Origin: Roseibaca sp. Y0-43
GTDB taxonomy: Bacteria; Pseudomonadota; Alphaproteobacteria; Rhodobacterales; Rhodobacteraceae
Assembly: GCF_020667835.1 (NCBI RefSeq)
Contig: NZ_JAFMPR010000006.1
Coordinates: 186,001 to 250,000 of the forward strand
Direction of reading: 5' to 3'
DNA length: 64,000 bases
The notes under the pieces were generated by a model that saw only the letters and a list, made by a program, of their open reading frames with translations, had not been told where the DNA came from and made no database searches. Position 1 is the stretch's first letter, and the number at the start of each line of letters is the position of its first letter. Below, one piece after another: positions 54,853-64,000 of the stretch. Made by a program: the position numbers and the translations under genes.

Positions 54853-55821
54853 TTACACTTTGATGTCCGTCATCTTGCGCATGTAAAGCACGTTGATGAC
54901 AAGGAACATGCAGACCACGATCGCCAGCGGAATATAGAGCGGCGTGCCCTTCACCGGGTCGTAATAATCCGGCTTGATGACCTGAATCATGATCATCGCA
55001 AGGATCGGAAAGCCCGACAGGAACATGCCCGACCATTTCGCTTCTGCCGTGATCGCACGCACACGGCGGAAAAGCTTGAAACGCGCGCGGATCACCTTGG
55101 CCAAACCATCTAGGATTTCCGCAAGGTTGCCGCCGGATTTCTGCTGGATAGAGACCGCGACCGACAGGAAGCCGATATCGGGCAGGCCAACGCGTTTGCC
55201 GAATTCGCCCAAGGCCTCGCCCGCGTCACGGCCATAGGCAACCTCATCCGCGATCAGGCCCAGTTCGGTGCCCAGCGGGTCGGCAATCTCCTCTGCGGCG
55301 ATGCCAAGCGCGGCGCTGAACGGGTGACCAACGCGCAGGCTGCGCACCATGAGGTCCACTGCTTCGGCCAATTGACTCTCGATGGCGGTGATGCGCTTCT
55401 TCGCCTTGCTGGATACCCAGAAAAACACGCCGCCCACACCCATGCCGATCGCGATGGCCAGACGCACGGCGACGGGGGCACTGGTGCCCATGGTCAGCAT
55501 GACAAAGCTGAACACGCTCAGCCCGCCCATCAGCATGATAAGCTGCGTGGGGCTAAAGGCGATATTGGCCTTTTGCGCGCGTTCCGACAGCAGACCATAA
55601 AGCGGGATCGAGAACCCTTCGCCATGGACCGAGCGCTCCTTGCGCAGCTGTTCCAGCACGTCTTTCTTGGATTTACCCTTGGACATCAGGTCCAACCGGC
55701 GGTTCATCTTGGAATCATGTTCGATGCTGCGCCCGAACATGACAAGGTAAAGCCCTTGGATGACCAGCAGGACAGAGCCGAAAATAGCAATATAAATCAG
55801 TGGGCTAAGCGAGAGTTCCAT
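54853..55821 (-). CDS. tadB: Type II/IV secretion inner-membrane protein TadB
   Basis: A 322-residue platform protein. An N-terminal helix (PLIYIAIFGSVLLVIQGLYLVMF) and a T2SSF domain at residues about 160-290 (EAVDLMVRSLRVGHPFSAALGIAAEEIADPLGTELGLIADEVAYGRDAGEALGEFGKRVG) are seen. It lies 26 bp before tadC and 4 bp after tadA. Confidence 0.94.
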   Translation of the reverse strand: MELSLSPLIYIAIFGSVLLVIQGLYLVMFGRSIEHDSKMNRRLDLMSKGKSKKDVLEQLRKERSVHGEGFSIPLYGLLSERAQKANIAFSPTQLIMLMGGLSVFSFVMLTMGTSAPVAVRLAIAIGMGVGGVFFWVSSKAKKRITAIESQLAEAVDLMVRSLRVGHPFSAALGIAAEEIADPLGTELGLIADEVAYGRDAGEALGEFGKRVGLPDIGFLSVAVSIQQKSGGNLAEILDGLAKVIRARFKLFRRVRAITAEAKWSGMFLSGFPILAMIMIQVIKPDYYDPVKGTPLYIPLAIVVCMFLVINVLYMRKMTDIKV

Positions 55822-55825
55822 GGGA

Positions 55826-57277
55826 TTACGCCTTTACCTGGTCATAGATGGTCGAGGGCAGATCGAAGCCCCAGCGCTTGAAGCGGTCCGCGAAATGCGA
55901 GCGCAGCCCGGTGCCGGTGAAATGGCCAAGGATTTTGCCGTCGGGTTCGATGCCCGTGCGCTCGAAACGGAAGATTTCCTGCATCGTGATGATCTCACCC
56001 TCCATGCCGGTGATCTCTGTGATCGACATCATCCGGCGAGAGCCGTCCTGCAGGCGCGAGACCTGCACGATCAGGTTCACAGCCGAACCGATCTGGCTGC
56101 GCACGGCTTTCAGCGGCATTTCGATGCCCGCCATCGCAACCATGTTTTCCAGACGGCTGATCCCGTCGCGCGCAGAGTTGGCGTGGATCGTGGTCATGGA
56201 CCCGTCATGGCCTGTGTTCATGGCCTGCAACATGTCGATCACTTCCTCGCCCCGCGTTTCGCCCACGATGATGCGGTCCGGACGCATCCGCAGCGCGTTG
56301 CGCAGACAGTCGCGCTGGGTGACGGCACCCTTGCCTTCCATATTGGCGGGGCGGCTTTCCATACGCCCGACATGTTCACCCTGAAGCTGCAATTCCGCCG
56401 TATCCTCGATGGTCAAGACACGTTCAGAATGGCCGATGAAGCTGGACAAAGCGTTAAGCGTGGTGGTTTTACCAGAGCCGGTCCCGCCAGAGACGATGAC
56501 GTTCAGGCGCGTAGAGACCGCGGCTTCGAGATAGAGCGCCATCTCGGGCGAGAAGGCACCGAAATTCACCAGGTCATCGACGCTGAGCTTTTCCTTCTTG
56601 AACTTACGAATGGAGACCAGCGAGCCATCCACCGCGACCGGCGGCACCATGGCGTTGAAGCGCGAGCCATCGGCCAGGCGCGCATCGACATAGGGGTTCG
56701 ATTCGTCGACCCGGCGGCCCACCGCCGACACGATCTTGTCGATGATGCGCAGCAGGTGGCGTTCGTCGCGGAAGGTGACATCTGTCAGCTCCAGCTTGCC
56801 CGCACGTTCCACGAACACCTTTTTCGGGCCGTTCACCAAGATATCGTTCACACTGTCGTCCTGAAGCAGCGGCTCCAGCGGGCCAAGGCCCATCACCTCG
56901 AAGAACAGGTCACGGTTCAGCGTCGCGCGCTCTTCGCTGTTCAGCACGACATCCATCTCGGCCAGCGCTTCGGCGACGATCGCGTTAATCTCTGAGCGCA
57001 GCTCAGATTCGCTGGCATTGTCCAGCGCGGACAGGTTCAGGTTGTCCAGCAGGCGGCGGTGCAGGTCGGATTTGACCTTGTTCATCCGCAGTTGGCGCTG
57101 CGCTTCTTTCGAGGACATCTCGGGCGTTGCCGGAACCGCCTTGGCCACGGGTTTGACCGGGCGCGCGTCGGTTTCCGGCTTGCGCTGCTCTGGCGTGGCG
57201 TTGCGCGCGGGGCCGACGGCAGAGGGGCGAACGGGCGTTGCCGTTGCCTCGGCATTCTTGCGATAGCGTGAAAACAT
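55826..57277 (-). CDS. tadA: Flp pilus assembly ATPase TadA/CpaF
   Basis: A 483-residue hexameric secretion ATPase that powers pilin assembly. Walker A is [14 protein letters not shown], the Asp box is [11 protein letters not shown], the His box region is [25 protein letters not shown], and Walker B is [14 protein letters not shown]. The N-terminal about 60 residues are a disordered Pro-rich tail. It acts at the inner-membrane face with TadB and TadC. Confidence 0.95.
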   Translation of the reverse strand: MFSRYRKNAEATATPVRPSAVGPARNATPEQRKPETDARPVKPVAKAVPATPEMSSKEAQRQLRMNKVKSDLHRRLLDNLNLSALDNASESELRSEINAIVAEALAEMDVVLNSEERATLNRDLFFEVMGLGPLEPLLQDDSVNDILVNGPKKVFVERAGKLELTDVTFRDERHLLRIIDKIVSAVGRRVDESNPYVDARLADGSRFNAMVPPVAVDGSLVSIRKFKKEKLSVDDLVNFGAFSPEMALYLEAAVSTRLNVIVSGGTGSGKTTTLNALSSFIGHSERVLTIEDTAELQLQGEHVGRMESRPANMEGKGAVTQRDCLRNALRMRPDRIIVGETRGEEVIDMLQAMNTGHDGSMTTIHANSARDGISRLENMVAMAGIEMPLKAVRSQIGSAVNLIVQVSRLQDGSRRMMSITEITGMEGEIITMQEIFRFERTGIEPDGKILGHFTGTGLRSHFADRFKRWGFDLPSTIYDQVKA

Positions 57278-57288
57278 GGCTTTCCTCG

Positions 57289-58536
57289 TTACTCTGCGGC
57301 AAGTTTATGCGCCGCGGTCGTTGCATCGTGCAATTCGGTGGCAAGCTTGCGAATTTCTTTCAGAAGCGGGTTCTTGGCGGCGAATTCGGCCAGCGGCAGG
57401 CCGTGGTCATTGGCGTCGCGCACCTGCGCGCCGCCATCGGGCAGGTTGCCGACAAGGGTAATGCCCAGGCTTTCCGACATGCGCTTGGCACGGGATTTTC
57501 CGCTCAGATCGGTGAATTTCGGCGCGCGGTTCAACATGAAGCGGTGCTTGCTCAGGTCGATGCCATCGGCTTTCAGCGCGCGCAGCATCCGCAGCGTGTT
57601 CTGCGCCGAGCGCATGTCCAGTTCCAGCAGCGCGAAGAACACGTCCGACATGTTCAGCACCGTCTCTGTCCAGTGCATGACCGCGCGCGGCAGGTCGATC
57701 ACGACATAGTCGAAATGCGACTTGGCAACGCTGATGATGCGCTCGATCTCGTCGGGGCTGAGCAGGTCCAGCGGCAGCATGTCCGACGGGGCGGTCAGGA
57801 CATACATCTTCTCTTTGAACACCTGAAGCGCGGCGAAGAAGGCGTCGCTATCCATGCTGTGAGTTTGCGACAACAATTCGTAAACCTTTTCCGTGCGGGC
57901 AAGGTCCAGGTAGGTCGCGACAGAGCCGGACTGGAAATCGAAATCCAGCACGCAAACGCTATGCGTGCGGTTCTTCGCAAGCTGGCACAATTCCCAGCCC
58001 AGGTTGACCGCGAAATTCGTGCCGCCAGCGCCGCCGCACAAGGCTTGCACCACCAGAACCGCGCCATCCTTCGCGCCGGCGCTGCCCTGCGCGCCAGGGG
58101 CCGCGGCGTTCAGGTTCGCGGCCTGTTGCGCTTCAGCGCGGTGCAGCCGCTCGATCGCGTCATGCAGGGCGTTTTCCGGCAAGGGATAAGGCACGAAATC
58201 CTCTGCCCCGGCCCGCAGCAATTGGTGCAGCAGGATGGGCGAAAGCGCTTCGGCAATAAGCAGGATGTGAATACCGCGCGCCGATGCCTTCTCGATAATG
58301 CTGCGCACCAGCGGCGTCGACGGCTCATCCGCGTCATCGAGCGCGATGGCGATCACATCCAGAGCGCCGGCCTCTGGCGCATCCATGAACGCATGGGCCT
58401 CTGCGAATGTCAGATCGCCCCAATCCTCGCCATACTCGGTTTCCATGTCTTCGATCAGCAGATCAAAATTCTGAACGTCACGAGAAACCGTGCAGGCCCG
58501 GATCAAATTCGCTTTTGCTTGTGACTGTGCGCTCAT
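57289..58536 (-). CDS. tadZ: Pilus localisation ATPase TadZ/CpaE
   Basis: A 415-residue MinD/ParA-like protein with an atypical receiver domain at residues about 20-150 (no phospho-acceptor pocket obvious) followed by the ATPase domain. The Walker A-like loop is ALCGGAGGTNFAVNLGWEL, which lacks the usual lysines, as in other TadZ proteins. TadZ places the pilus at the cell pole. The start at 58536 is used because the longer frame adds a basic stretch that crosses the likely promoter. Confidence 0.9.
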   Translation of the reverse strand: MSAQSQAKANLIRACTVSRDVQNFDLLIEDMETEYGEDWGDLTFAEAHAFMDAPEAGALDVIAIALDDADEPSTPLVRSIIEKASARGIHILLIAEALSPILLHQLLRAGAEDFVPYPLPENALHDAIERLHRAEAQQAANLNAAAPGAQGSAGAKDGAVLVVQALCGGAGGTNFAVNLGWELCQLAKNRTHSVCVLDFDFQSGSVATYLDLARTEKVYELLSQTHSMDSDAFFAALQVFKEKMYVLTAPSDMLPLDLLSPDEIERIISVAKSHFDYVVIDLPRAVMHWTETVLNMSDVFFALLELDMRSAQNTLRMLRALKADGIDLSKHRFMLNRAPKFTDLSGKSRAKRMSESLGITLVGNLPDGGAQVRDANDHGLPLAEFAAKNPLLKEIRKLATELHDATTAAHKLAAE

Positions 58537-58695
58537 GGCATTCGTCCTGATGATCTTTTTGCGCCCCGGCCCCAACCGACACAGAATCGCGTGCAGGCAG
58601 GATAGGGCTAAAAGTGTTGAGACAAGATTGTCGATAAATCGGGCGAGAATTGGGCCAAATGGCTATAATTGTTCGGCAAGTGATGAAACGGAAAT

Positions 58696-58737
58696 AAAAA
58701 ACCCGGCCAAGGCGGTCGCGTCTGGCCGGGTTTTTTT
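58696..58737. terminator. Bidirectional terminator between OmpA-like gene and tadZ
   Basis: A 12 bp stem, AAAACCCGGCCA at 58697-58708 and TGGCCGGGTTTT at 58723-58734, with a 14 nt loop and T-runs on both strands. It ends the OmpA-like transcript, so tadZ onward needs its own promoter at 58537-58695. Confidence 0.88.
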
Positions 58738-58756
58738 CGTCTTGGTCAACATGCGG

Positions 58757-59377
58757 TTACTGGGCTGTCCCGTGAACCTCTGTGGCCGAGGCGACGTATT
58801 CACGCTGGATGACGCGGGCATATTCACCGTTCATCACGTCACGACCGCGCCGGATTGCGCCCGAAATCTCTGTCACGGTGCGGCGGTTGGCCGGTTCGCG
58901 GCCTTCGCTGACGATCAGCGGCTGACGCTCGCCACGCGAGACGACCGCGATGATGCTGCGATGGGGCACGCCCAGCGAGACAAGATAGCGCCGCACCGCC
59001 TGCGCCCGGCGCAGGCCAAGGCGCTGGTTGAACGCGTCGGACCCGACGGCATCGGTATGGCCATAGATCGTGTAGCGCAGCTCCGGGAACTGCTTCATCC
59101 AGTCGGCCTGTTGGCGCAGGATGGCGTGGGCTTCGTCGGACAGCGTAGCGCTTCCGAAGTCGAAATTGACCATCGACTGCACTTCGTCATGGAACCGTCG
59201 GGTCATGATCTCTGCCAGGCTGATGCGCCCGGTTTGCACAAGGTGGTTGTGCATGCTTGGGTTGCCGAAGCCGCCCTCGTCCAGCGTGATCCCGGCTTCG
59301 CGGTTGAACGACCCGCTACAGGCCGATAGCCCGACGCTCGCCGTACCCAGTATAAAAAAACGTCTGCTAAAGCTCAT
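58757..59377 (-). CDS. OmpA-family lipoprotein in tad locus
   Basis: A 206-residue lipoprotein (lipobox GLSAC, Cys19). Its C-terminal half is an OmpA peptidoglycan-binding domain at residues about 75-185 (VNFDFGSATLSDEAHAILRQQADWMKQFPELRYTIYGHTDAVGSDAFNQRLGLRRAQAVRRYLVSLGV). OmpA-like proteins often lie between the cpaC and tadZ genes in alphaproteobacteria. They probably anchor the secretin to the cell wall. The ATG has an AGGAGCG site. Confidence 0.9.
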   Translation of the reverse strand: MSFSRRFFILGTASVGLSACSGSFNREAGITLDEGGFGNPSMHNHLVQTGRISLAEIMTRRFHDEVQSMVNFDFGSATLSDEAHAILRQQADWMKQFPELRYTIYGHTDAVGSDAFNQRLGLRRAQAVRRYLVSLGVPHRSIIAVVSRGERQPLIVSEGREPANRRTVTEISGAIRRGRDVMNGEYARVIQREYVASATEVHGTAQ

Positions 59378-59410
59378 GACACGCTCCTGCATCACCTGAA
59401 TGGGCGACGG

Positions 59411-60766
59411 TCATTCCATTACATACCCGTAAGACCCGCCGAATTCCTGCCGGGCCACTTCGCCCACGGCACCGCTGCTGCGCGACGTCATCTGACCGTT
59501 CAGGAACAGCTCACGCTCGGTCGGCGGGCGCACACGGTCGGTCGGCAGCATCAGCGCCTCGCCCCGCGTGGGTGTGACCAGATGCGCGGTAATGATGATG
59601 ACAAGCTCTGTCTGGCTACGCTGGTAATTGGCGCTGCGGAACAGCGCGCCCAGGATGGGCAGTTCCGACAACCACGGCACAGAGGTCGATCCGGCGCGGA
59701 AATCATCCTCCAGCAGGCCCGCGATGGCAAAACTCTCGCCGTCGCGCAGCTCTACCGTGGTCTGGGTTTCGCGGCGGCGGAAGGCGTTCACCACTGTGCC
59801 GCCGATGGACACCGTGTTGGTCCCATCGAGCGAGCTGACCGCCGCTTCCAGCGCAAGGTTGATGATGTTGTCTTCCAGCACCCGCGGGGTAAAGGTCAGC
59901 TCTACGCCGAAGGGCTTGTATTGAATGGTGACATTGCCGTCCTCAAGCACCGGGATCGGGTATTCGCCCCCGGCGAGGAAGGACGCCTCCTGCCCCGACA
60001 GCGCGGTCAGGTTCGGCTCCGCCAGCGTGCGGGCCATGCCTTGAGTTTCCAGCGCTTCGATCAGAACCTGCGCGGTCAGGCTGCCGCCGCCGATGGTAAA
60101 GCCAAGCGTGCCCGCGGGGCTGGTCGGCGAGGGTGTGGCGTAGTTGCCGCTGCTAAGCGTGTTTGTGCCGCTGTTGACACGAACGCTTCCGCCCAGCGTC
60201 TTGCCGATGCCGCGCTGCATTTCGGCAAAGCGCACCTTCAGCATGACCTGCTGCGTGCCGCCCACGCTCATCAGGTTCGACACACGGTCGGGCGCGTAGC
60301 GCTGCGCAAGCTGGAACGCGGCATCCAGACGCGCGGGCGTCGAAACCGTGCCCGACAGCACGATCCCGTCATTCGCGGTGCGCACCTCGATTTTTTCGTT
60401 CGGCAGTATCTGACGCAGCCGCTCGCGGAATTCCGCGATGTCGGGCGTCACCTGCACCTCGACATTCGACATCAGCCCGCCATCCAGCCCCAGAACCGTC
60501 AGGGTCGTGCGGCCCGGCGTTTTGCCCAGCACGTAGATGGAACGGTCCGACAGGGTCGAAATATCGGCAATGCCGGGGTTCGCAATCGACAATTCGGCAA
60601 AGGGTTGTTCGGTTTCGACCACCACGGCCCGGTTCATGGGAACGCGCAGGGTCGACGCGGAATCGCCGTCGATCACCCGAACCGTTTGCGCCGAAACAGG
60701 CGCGCCTTGCGCCAGCGCAAGGCCGGTGACGGCCAGCAGTACGACTGCCAATCTCTTGAAACGCAT
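59411..60766 (-). CDS. cpaC: Flp pilus secretin RcpA/CpaC
   Basis: A 451-residue outer-membrane secretin. The signal peptide (residues 1-26, RFKRLAVVLLAVTGLALAQGAPVSAQ) is followed by the N0-like pilus region and a BON-like region (ANDGIVLSGTVSTPARLDAAFQLAQRY). The secretin domain is at residues about 180-400 (VMLKVRFAEMQRGIGKTLG, GGEYPIPVL, GVELTFTPRVLEDNIINL, VPWLSELPILGALFRS). The start at 60766 with GGCAGGCAA upstream gives a correct signal. Confidence 0.94.
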   Translation of the reverse strand: MRFKRLAVVLLAVTGLALAQGAPVSAQTVRVIDGDSASTLRVPMNRAVVVETEQPFAELSIANPGIADISTLSDRSIYVLGKTPGRTTLTVLGLDGGLMSNVEVQVTPDIAEFRERLRQILPNEKIEVRTANDGIVLSGTVSTPARLDAAFQLAQRYAPDRVSNLMSVGGTQQVMLKVRFAEMQRGIGKTLGGSVRVNSGTNTLSSGNYATPSPTSPAGTLGFTIGGGSLTAQVLIEALETQGMARTLAEPNLTALSGQEASFLAGGEYPIPVLEDGNVTIQYKPFGVELTFTPRVLEDNIINLALEAAVSSLDGTNTVSIGGTVVNAFRRRETQTTVELRDGESFAIAGLLEDDFRAGSTSVPWLSELPILGALFRSANYQRSQTELVIIITAHLVTPTRGEALMLPTDRVRPPTERELFLNGQMTSRSSGAVGEVARQEFGGSYGYVME

Positions 60767-60966
60767 TGGTTGCCTGCCTTTGAAAACTGCTCGGGCTTTG
60801 CCCATTATTTTGCACGACTATGCCCGAACTGGCATAACTTATCAAGAATCCAGATGGTTGCGGTGCTTTCTTTATGTGAAAACTGCAACGCAACCGTCTT
60901 GCAACCCGAGATATTGTAGCCACAGGGTGACGATATGGCCGATCTAGCAGCGCGATCTTAACCAAA

Positions 60967-60999
60967 AACCGGCCCCGTGCAGTGGCACAGGCCCGGTTG
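60967..60999 (-). terminator. Possible terminator after cpaB
   Basis: An imperfect stem between AACCGG and GGCCGGTT-like arms. On the minus strand the arms read AACCGGGCC and GGGCCGGTT with a loop of 14 nt, followed by TTTTGG. It lies just after the cpaB stop at 61020. Confidence 0.55.
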
Positions 61000-61019
61000 G
61001 TGGTGAATTTCGGCCAAGA

Positions 61020-61847
61020 TCAGTTGGTGCACGGGATTTCGATACGCACCAGTTCATTGCCGCGACGGGTGCGGATGTGGCAGGTTTCTTCCACCACTTC
61101 TTCTTGGCGCACCACGCCCAGCAGGCGGTCCTGCGTCATCTCGACATCGCCCGACACTTCGGTATCGCCCACGCCCACCAGCGCCAGCGACAACCGGCCC
61201 GAGCCTTGGGCCAGCGCCAGCGCGGCAGCCTGTTCCGGGGTAGCCTCGACCGTCACGTTGCTGGCCACGCGCACCTTGTCGGTGCGGTCCATGTCGGCGG
61301 ATTGGTCCACCGCGATGATGCGCAGTTGCGACTGGATCAGCTGGGTGAATTCCTCGTTGCCATTGCGGCGGCCCGACCAGAACACATCGACATGGTCGCC
61401 GGGGCGCAGGAAGCCCGCGACACCGCTGATCTGGTTGACCGGGATGGTAAACGCCCGCATCCCCGCGCTGAGATGCGAGGTGATACCCGCTTCCTTGCCC
61501 GGTGCCGTCAGCTTGCTGGCAAGGATCATTTCCTTTTCATCCATGGTGCGCAGCACGATGCGTTCGTCGGTATTGCCGGGGAAAAGCTGCGCGACATCGG
61601 TCAGCGCGTTTTCGGGCACGGCATAATCCGGGAAGGGCGCGACCAGCACGTCCTCGCGCGTCAGCACCTCGCCATAGGTCATGGGGCGTTTTGCAAGGAA
61701 CACGTTGACCATGGTGGCGGTGTTCGCGTTTGCCCGCGCCTCGACCAGTTCTGCTTGCATACCAGAGATGTAGTTTTGGGTCTGATACGCCGCGACGCCG
61801 GCCAGACCCAAGCCCGCGACAAGGACAGCTCCGAAAACGATGCGCAT
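61020..61847 (-). CDS. cpaB: Flp pilus assembly protein RcpC/CpaB
   Basis: A 275-residue protein with an N-terminal helix (residues 3-21, IVFGAVLVAGLGLAGVAAY). An SAF-like domain at residues about 47-110 includes VFLAKRPMTYGEVLTREDVLVAPFP. The RcpC domain contains GMRAFTIPVNQISGVAGFLRPGDHVDVFW. CpaB is part of the periplasmic pilus channel. The ATG at 61847 is preferred to the one 6 nt upstream because it puts AAAGGA at a 7 nt spacing. Confidence 0.92.
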   Translation of the reverse strand: MRIVFGAVLVAGLGLAGVAAYQTQNYISGMQAELVEARANANTATMVNVFLAKRPMTYGEVLTREDVLVAPFPDYAVPENALTDVAQLFPGNTDERIVLRTMDEKEMILASKLTAPGKEAGITSHLSAGMRAFTIPVNQISGVAGFLRPGDHVDVFWSGRRNGNEEFTQLIQSQLRIIAVDQSADMDRTDKVRVASNVTVEATPEQAAALALAQGSGRLSLALVGVGDTEVSGDVEMTQDRLLGVVRQEEVVEETCHIRTRRGNELVRIEIPCTN

Positions 61848-62011
61848 AATCATATCCTTTCAACTCACGTGATCCGACGTGATGCGGACCTCTTTACCCA
61901 GAAACGATGCCCGCCGAATGTGGCGGATTGTTGTTCGGGACGAGACGAAAAATCGGAGATTGCCGCCGATTCGACTGTCGAGGCGCGCGTCGGGAAAGTC
62001 GCACGGCAAAA

Positions 62012-62041
62012 GTGAAAAGGGCGCCCTGAAGTCGGGCGCCC
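62012..62041 (-). terminator. Intrinsic terminator of flp pilin gene
   Basis: An 8 bp stem, GGGCGCCC at 62019-62026 and 62034-62041, with a 7 nt loop, followed on the minus strand by TTTTCACTTTTG. It lies 24 bp after the pilin stop. It uncouples high pilin expression from the assembly genes. Confidence 0.85.
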
Positions 62042-62064
62042 AGCAAGACATGGCCTGAATCAGG

Positions 62065-62289
62065 TTACTCGGCAGTAACCGTGCCGTAACCCAGTGTCCC
62101 GAGACCAGGCACAGTCGCACCCGACAGCGAGGTCTGGATGTCGGTTGCCAGGTCGGTGGTGCCGGTACGAACCGAAGCGATCACGGCGATGCCCAGACCC
62201 ACGATAGCGGCGGTCAGCACAACCCAGTCGACGGTCACGGCACCAGATTCGTCAGCGGCGAAGTTTTTGATGTTTGCGAACAGTTTCAT
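62065..62289 (-). CDS. flp: Flp/Fap type IVb pilin
   Basis: A 74-residue type IVb pilin precursor. The leader ends at Gly16, giving a mature start AVTVDWVVLTAAIVGLGIAVIASV. The +5 position is Asp21 instead of the common Glu, and Trp22 takes the place of Tyr. The hydrophobic helix (residues 22-40) packs into the fibre. CpaA would process it. Its own terminator follows, and a 336 bp promoter region precedes it. Confidence 0.92.
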   Translation of the reverse strand: MKLFANIKNFAADESGAVTVDWVVLTAAIVGLGIAVIASVRTGTTDLATDIQTSLSGATVPGLGTLGYGTVTAE

Positions 62290-62625
62290 GTTAAGTCTCC
62301 AACGTTTGAACAGTTTCTACTCAGCCGAACCGGTTACTCTAAAATGGTGTTTGGTCGTTCACCGCTTGGCTGAGACCCATATAGCCCCCGAACCATGGCG
62401 GGATTTGGGCACGTTTCTGACCATTTCAGAACCTTTGCACGGCTCGACTCAGGAAGAGTTCGGGAACGCGGGACAATCGCGTGAATAGTAAGAATTGTTT
62501 CGGTCAGCCGCCCAATTGGCGCGGTTTTGGGGCCACACCCGTCGGCGGGCCATTTCGATTCTGCTGGATAAATCGGCACCATATGGGCATCTTTAGGCAC
62601 AAAATATAAAAGAGCAGTAAACCCG
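62290..62625. other. 336 bp promoter region of flp and the lytic transglycosylase
   Basis: Divergent promoter region. No credible gene is seen, although a long minus-strand frame passes through it as the antisense of the downstream transglycosylase. The AT content rises near 62570-62625. I find no clear inverted repeat. Confidence 0.5.
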
Positions 62626-63477
62626 ATGACGTTGGATCGCAGCCTTTTGGCCGCCCTTTGCGTGGTGGCATGGCCAGCCCTTGCGCCCGCGCAAGAGCAG
62701 CCACAAGAGCAGCCACAGGGCGATTTCACCTTCCGACGCATCGCGGTGGGCGAAGGTGGCGCCGGGCGGCGCATCACCGTGCAGATCAACCCCGAAGAAC
62801 AGGCCGCGCGTCTGGCGGCAGCCCCGCGCGTGCCGCAAACGCCGCCCTCCGCCGAAGCGGCGCGGCCCGAAAGCGGCCCCGTGGGCCAATTCGCATGGTT
62901 CTGGGACCGCGTGCCCCCCAGCGGCGGGCCGGATGTTGGGCGCTTTCTGGCCGCGCGCGACGTGCTTTCGGCCCCGCCCCCCGGTGCCACGACGCGCGCC
63001 CCCCGCCTGCAAGACCTGCAAAACATCGCAGAGGCGCACGCCCCCGCCATCCTGCTCGCCACGGTCGGCACCCGCGTTTCGCCCGCGCTGGCGCTGGCGG
63101 TCATCTCTGTCGAATCGGCAGGGCGCAGCGATGCGGTCAGCTCCGCCAATGCCCAAGGGTTGATGCAGCTTATCCCCGCCACCGCCGAACGCTTCGGCGT
63201 GACTGACCCATTCGACAGCGCGCAGAACATAAAGGGCGGCGTGCAATACCTACACTGGCTGATGGAACGTTTCGGAAATGACGTGGTGCTGGCGCTGGCG
63301 GGCTATAACGCGGGCGAGGGCGCGGTGGACCGCAATGGCGGCGTGCCCCCCTATGCCGAGACCCGCGACTACGTGCCAAAGGTGCTGGCCGCGTGGCAGG
63401 TCGCCCGCGGCCTGTGCGCCACTGTGCCGGAATTGCCCAGTGACCCTTGCGTGTTCAAGATCGCGCAGTCGGGTTAA
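62626..63477 (+). CDS. Lytic transglycosylase (SLT domain)
   Basis: A 283-residue periplasmic murein transglycosylase. A signal peptide (residues 1-22, LDRSLLAALCVVAWPALAPA) leads to a Pro/Gln-rich linker. The SLT domain at residues about 145-270 has the catalytic Glu in LAVISVESAGRSDAVSSANAQGLMQLIPATAERFGV, and NIKGGVQYLHWLMERFGNDVVLALAGYNAGEGAV. It cleaves peptidoglycan, possibly to admit the tad secretin (inference). Its stop overlaps the convergent CoA-transferase gene by 4 bases. Confidence 0.9.
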   Translation: MTLDRSLLAALCVVAWPALAPAQEQPQEQPQGDFTFRRIAVGEGGAGRRITVQINPEEQAARLAAAPRVPQTPPSAEAARPESGPVGQFAWFWDRVPPSGGPDVGRFLAARDVLSAPPPGATTRAPRLQDLQNIAEAHAPAILLATVGTRVSPALALAVISVESAGRSDAVSSANAQGLMQLIPATAERFGVTDPFDSAQNIKGGVQYLHWLMERFGNDVVLALAGYNAGEGAVDRNGGVPPYAETRDYVPKVLAAWQVARGLCATVPELPSDPCVFKIAQSG

Positions 63478-64000
63478 TTGACGATCGTCGCCTCGGTCGC
63501 CGCGCGAATTTCATCCTCTGTCACGCCATCGGCGCATTCCACGATCTTCAGGCCGCCTTCGACCACGTCCAGCACACCCAGATTGGTGATGATGCGCTTC
63601 ACGACGCCCGTGGCCGTCAGCGGCAGGGTGCATTGCTTCAAAAGCTTCGATTCGCCTGCCTTGTTGGTGTGGTCCATCACCACGATCACGCGCTTCACGC
63701 CCGCGACCAGATCCATCGCGCCGCCCATGCCCTTCACAAGCTTGCCGGGGATCATCCAGTTCGCGATGTCGCCATTCTCGGCCACTTCCATCGCGCCCAG
63801 GATCGCCATGTTGATCTTGCCGCCCCGGATCATGGCGAAGCTTTCGGCACTGTCGAAATAGGCGGTATGCGGCAGCGCCGTAACGGTCTGCTTGCCCGCG
63901 TTAATCAGGTCTGGGTCGATTTCATCCTCGGTCGGGAAAGGGCCGATGCCCAGCATCCCGTTTTCCGATTGCAGCGTGACCTGCACGCCTTCGGGAATGT
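63474..64000 (-). CDS. 3-Oxoacid CoA-transferase subunit B (partial)
   Basis: About 175 residues of the C-terminal part are present; the gene continues past the right edge. It shows the subunit B marks SENGMLGIGPFP with the catalytic Glu region, GGKINMAILGAMEVAENGDIANWMIPG, KGMGGAMDLVAG and KRIITNLGVLDV. It moves CoA between succinyl-CoA and a 3-oxoacid. The partner subunit A gene is expected to the right. Confidence 0.9.
   Translation of the reverse strand, partial: IPEGVQVTLQSENGMLGIGPFPTEDEIDPDLINAGKQTVTALPHTAYFDSAESFAMIRGGKINMAILGAMEVAENGDIANWMIPGKLVKGMGGAMDLVAGVKRVIVVMDHTNKAGESKLLKQCTLPLTATGVVKRIITNLGVLDVVEGGLKIVECADGVTEDEIRAATEATIVN

Noticed and set aside
62334-63230. Minus-strand frame of 298 codons covering the flp promoter
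   Set aside because: It is mostly antisense to the lytic transglycosylase gene, which has a signal peptide and catalytic motif.

Overview
The window reads as chromosomal DNA of an alphaproteobacterium of the Rhodobacteraceae (order Rhodobacterales). The DNA is GC-rich and densely coded. The evidence is the gene set and style: a fused MrpA/MrpB antiporter subunit, a Bzt/Aap-type amino-acid ABC operon, a complete beta-hydroxyaspartate cycle cluster, LdtR and SdhE neighbours, TRAP transport and a tad pilus locus with an adjacent AAA ATPase. A glucosylglycerol-type osmolyte module beside a Na+/H+ antiporter suggests a saline or alkaline habitat. That is an inference, and the genus cannot be fixed from the window.

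Layout. 1-10 kb: 5' end of a sensor kinase gene, an MBL hydrolase, tRNA-Asn, an unusual photolyase-like protein, a TRAP transporter operon with a LacI-type operator, trhO, a flavodoxin-like gene, and the NAD salvage pair pncA-pncB. 10-18 kb: an AsmA protein, an SDR/SAF-dehydrogenase pair, ridA divergent from a WYL regulator, YcgN, a DMT exporter and a P1 peptidase. 18-26.6 kb (all minus strand): a GgpP-like phosphatase and GgpS, followed by mnhA(B)CDEFG. 26.7-33.7 kb: a cold-shock gene, gap, and bhcABCD with the divergent regulator bhcR. 33.7-38.5 kb: hemP and the bztABCD amino-acid ABC operon. 38.8-50.5 kb: housekeeping genes (purMN, rlmB, tRNA-CAU, tRNA-Tyr, ldtR, sdhE, aspC, dprA, trxB, an Lrp-type regulator). 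50.5-62.3 kb (minus strand): a near-complete tad/flp pilus locus. 62.6 kb to the end: a lytic transglycosylase and a partial CoA-transferase subunit.

How the genes fit together. The bhc genes convert two glyoxylate (C2) into oxaloacetate (C4) without carbon loss, with the IclR-type BhcR reading the divergent promoter. The neighbouring Bzt system imports acidic amino acids and could feed the aspartate/glyoxylate aminotransferase (inference). GgpS and its phosphatase would make glucosylglycerol while Mrp extrudes Na+, a coherent salt-stress block. The tad genes encode Flp pilin, prepilin peptidase, secretin, the assembly ATPase and its platform proteins. Several clean inverted repeats in promoter regions are candidate operators and are listed separately. 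I saw no CRISPR array, insertion sequence, prophage or rRNA gene.
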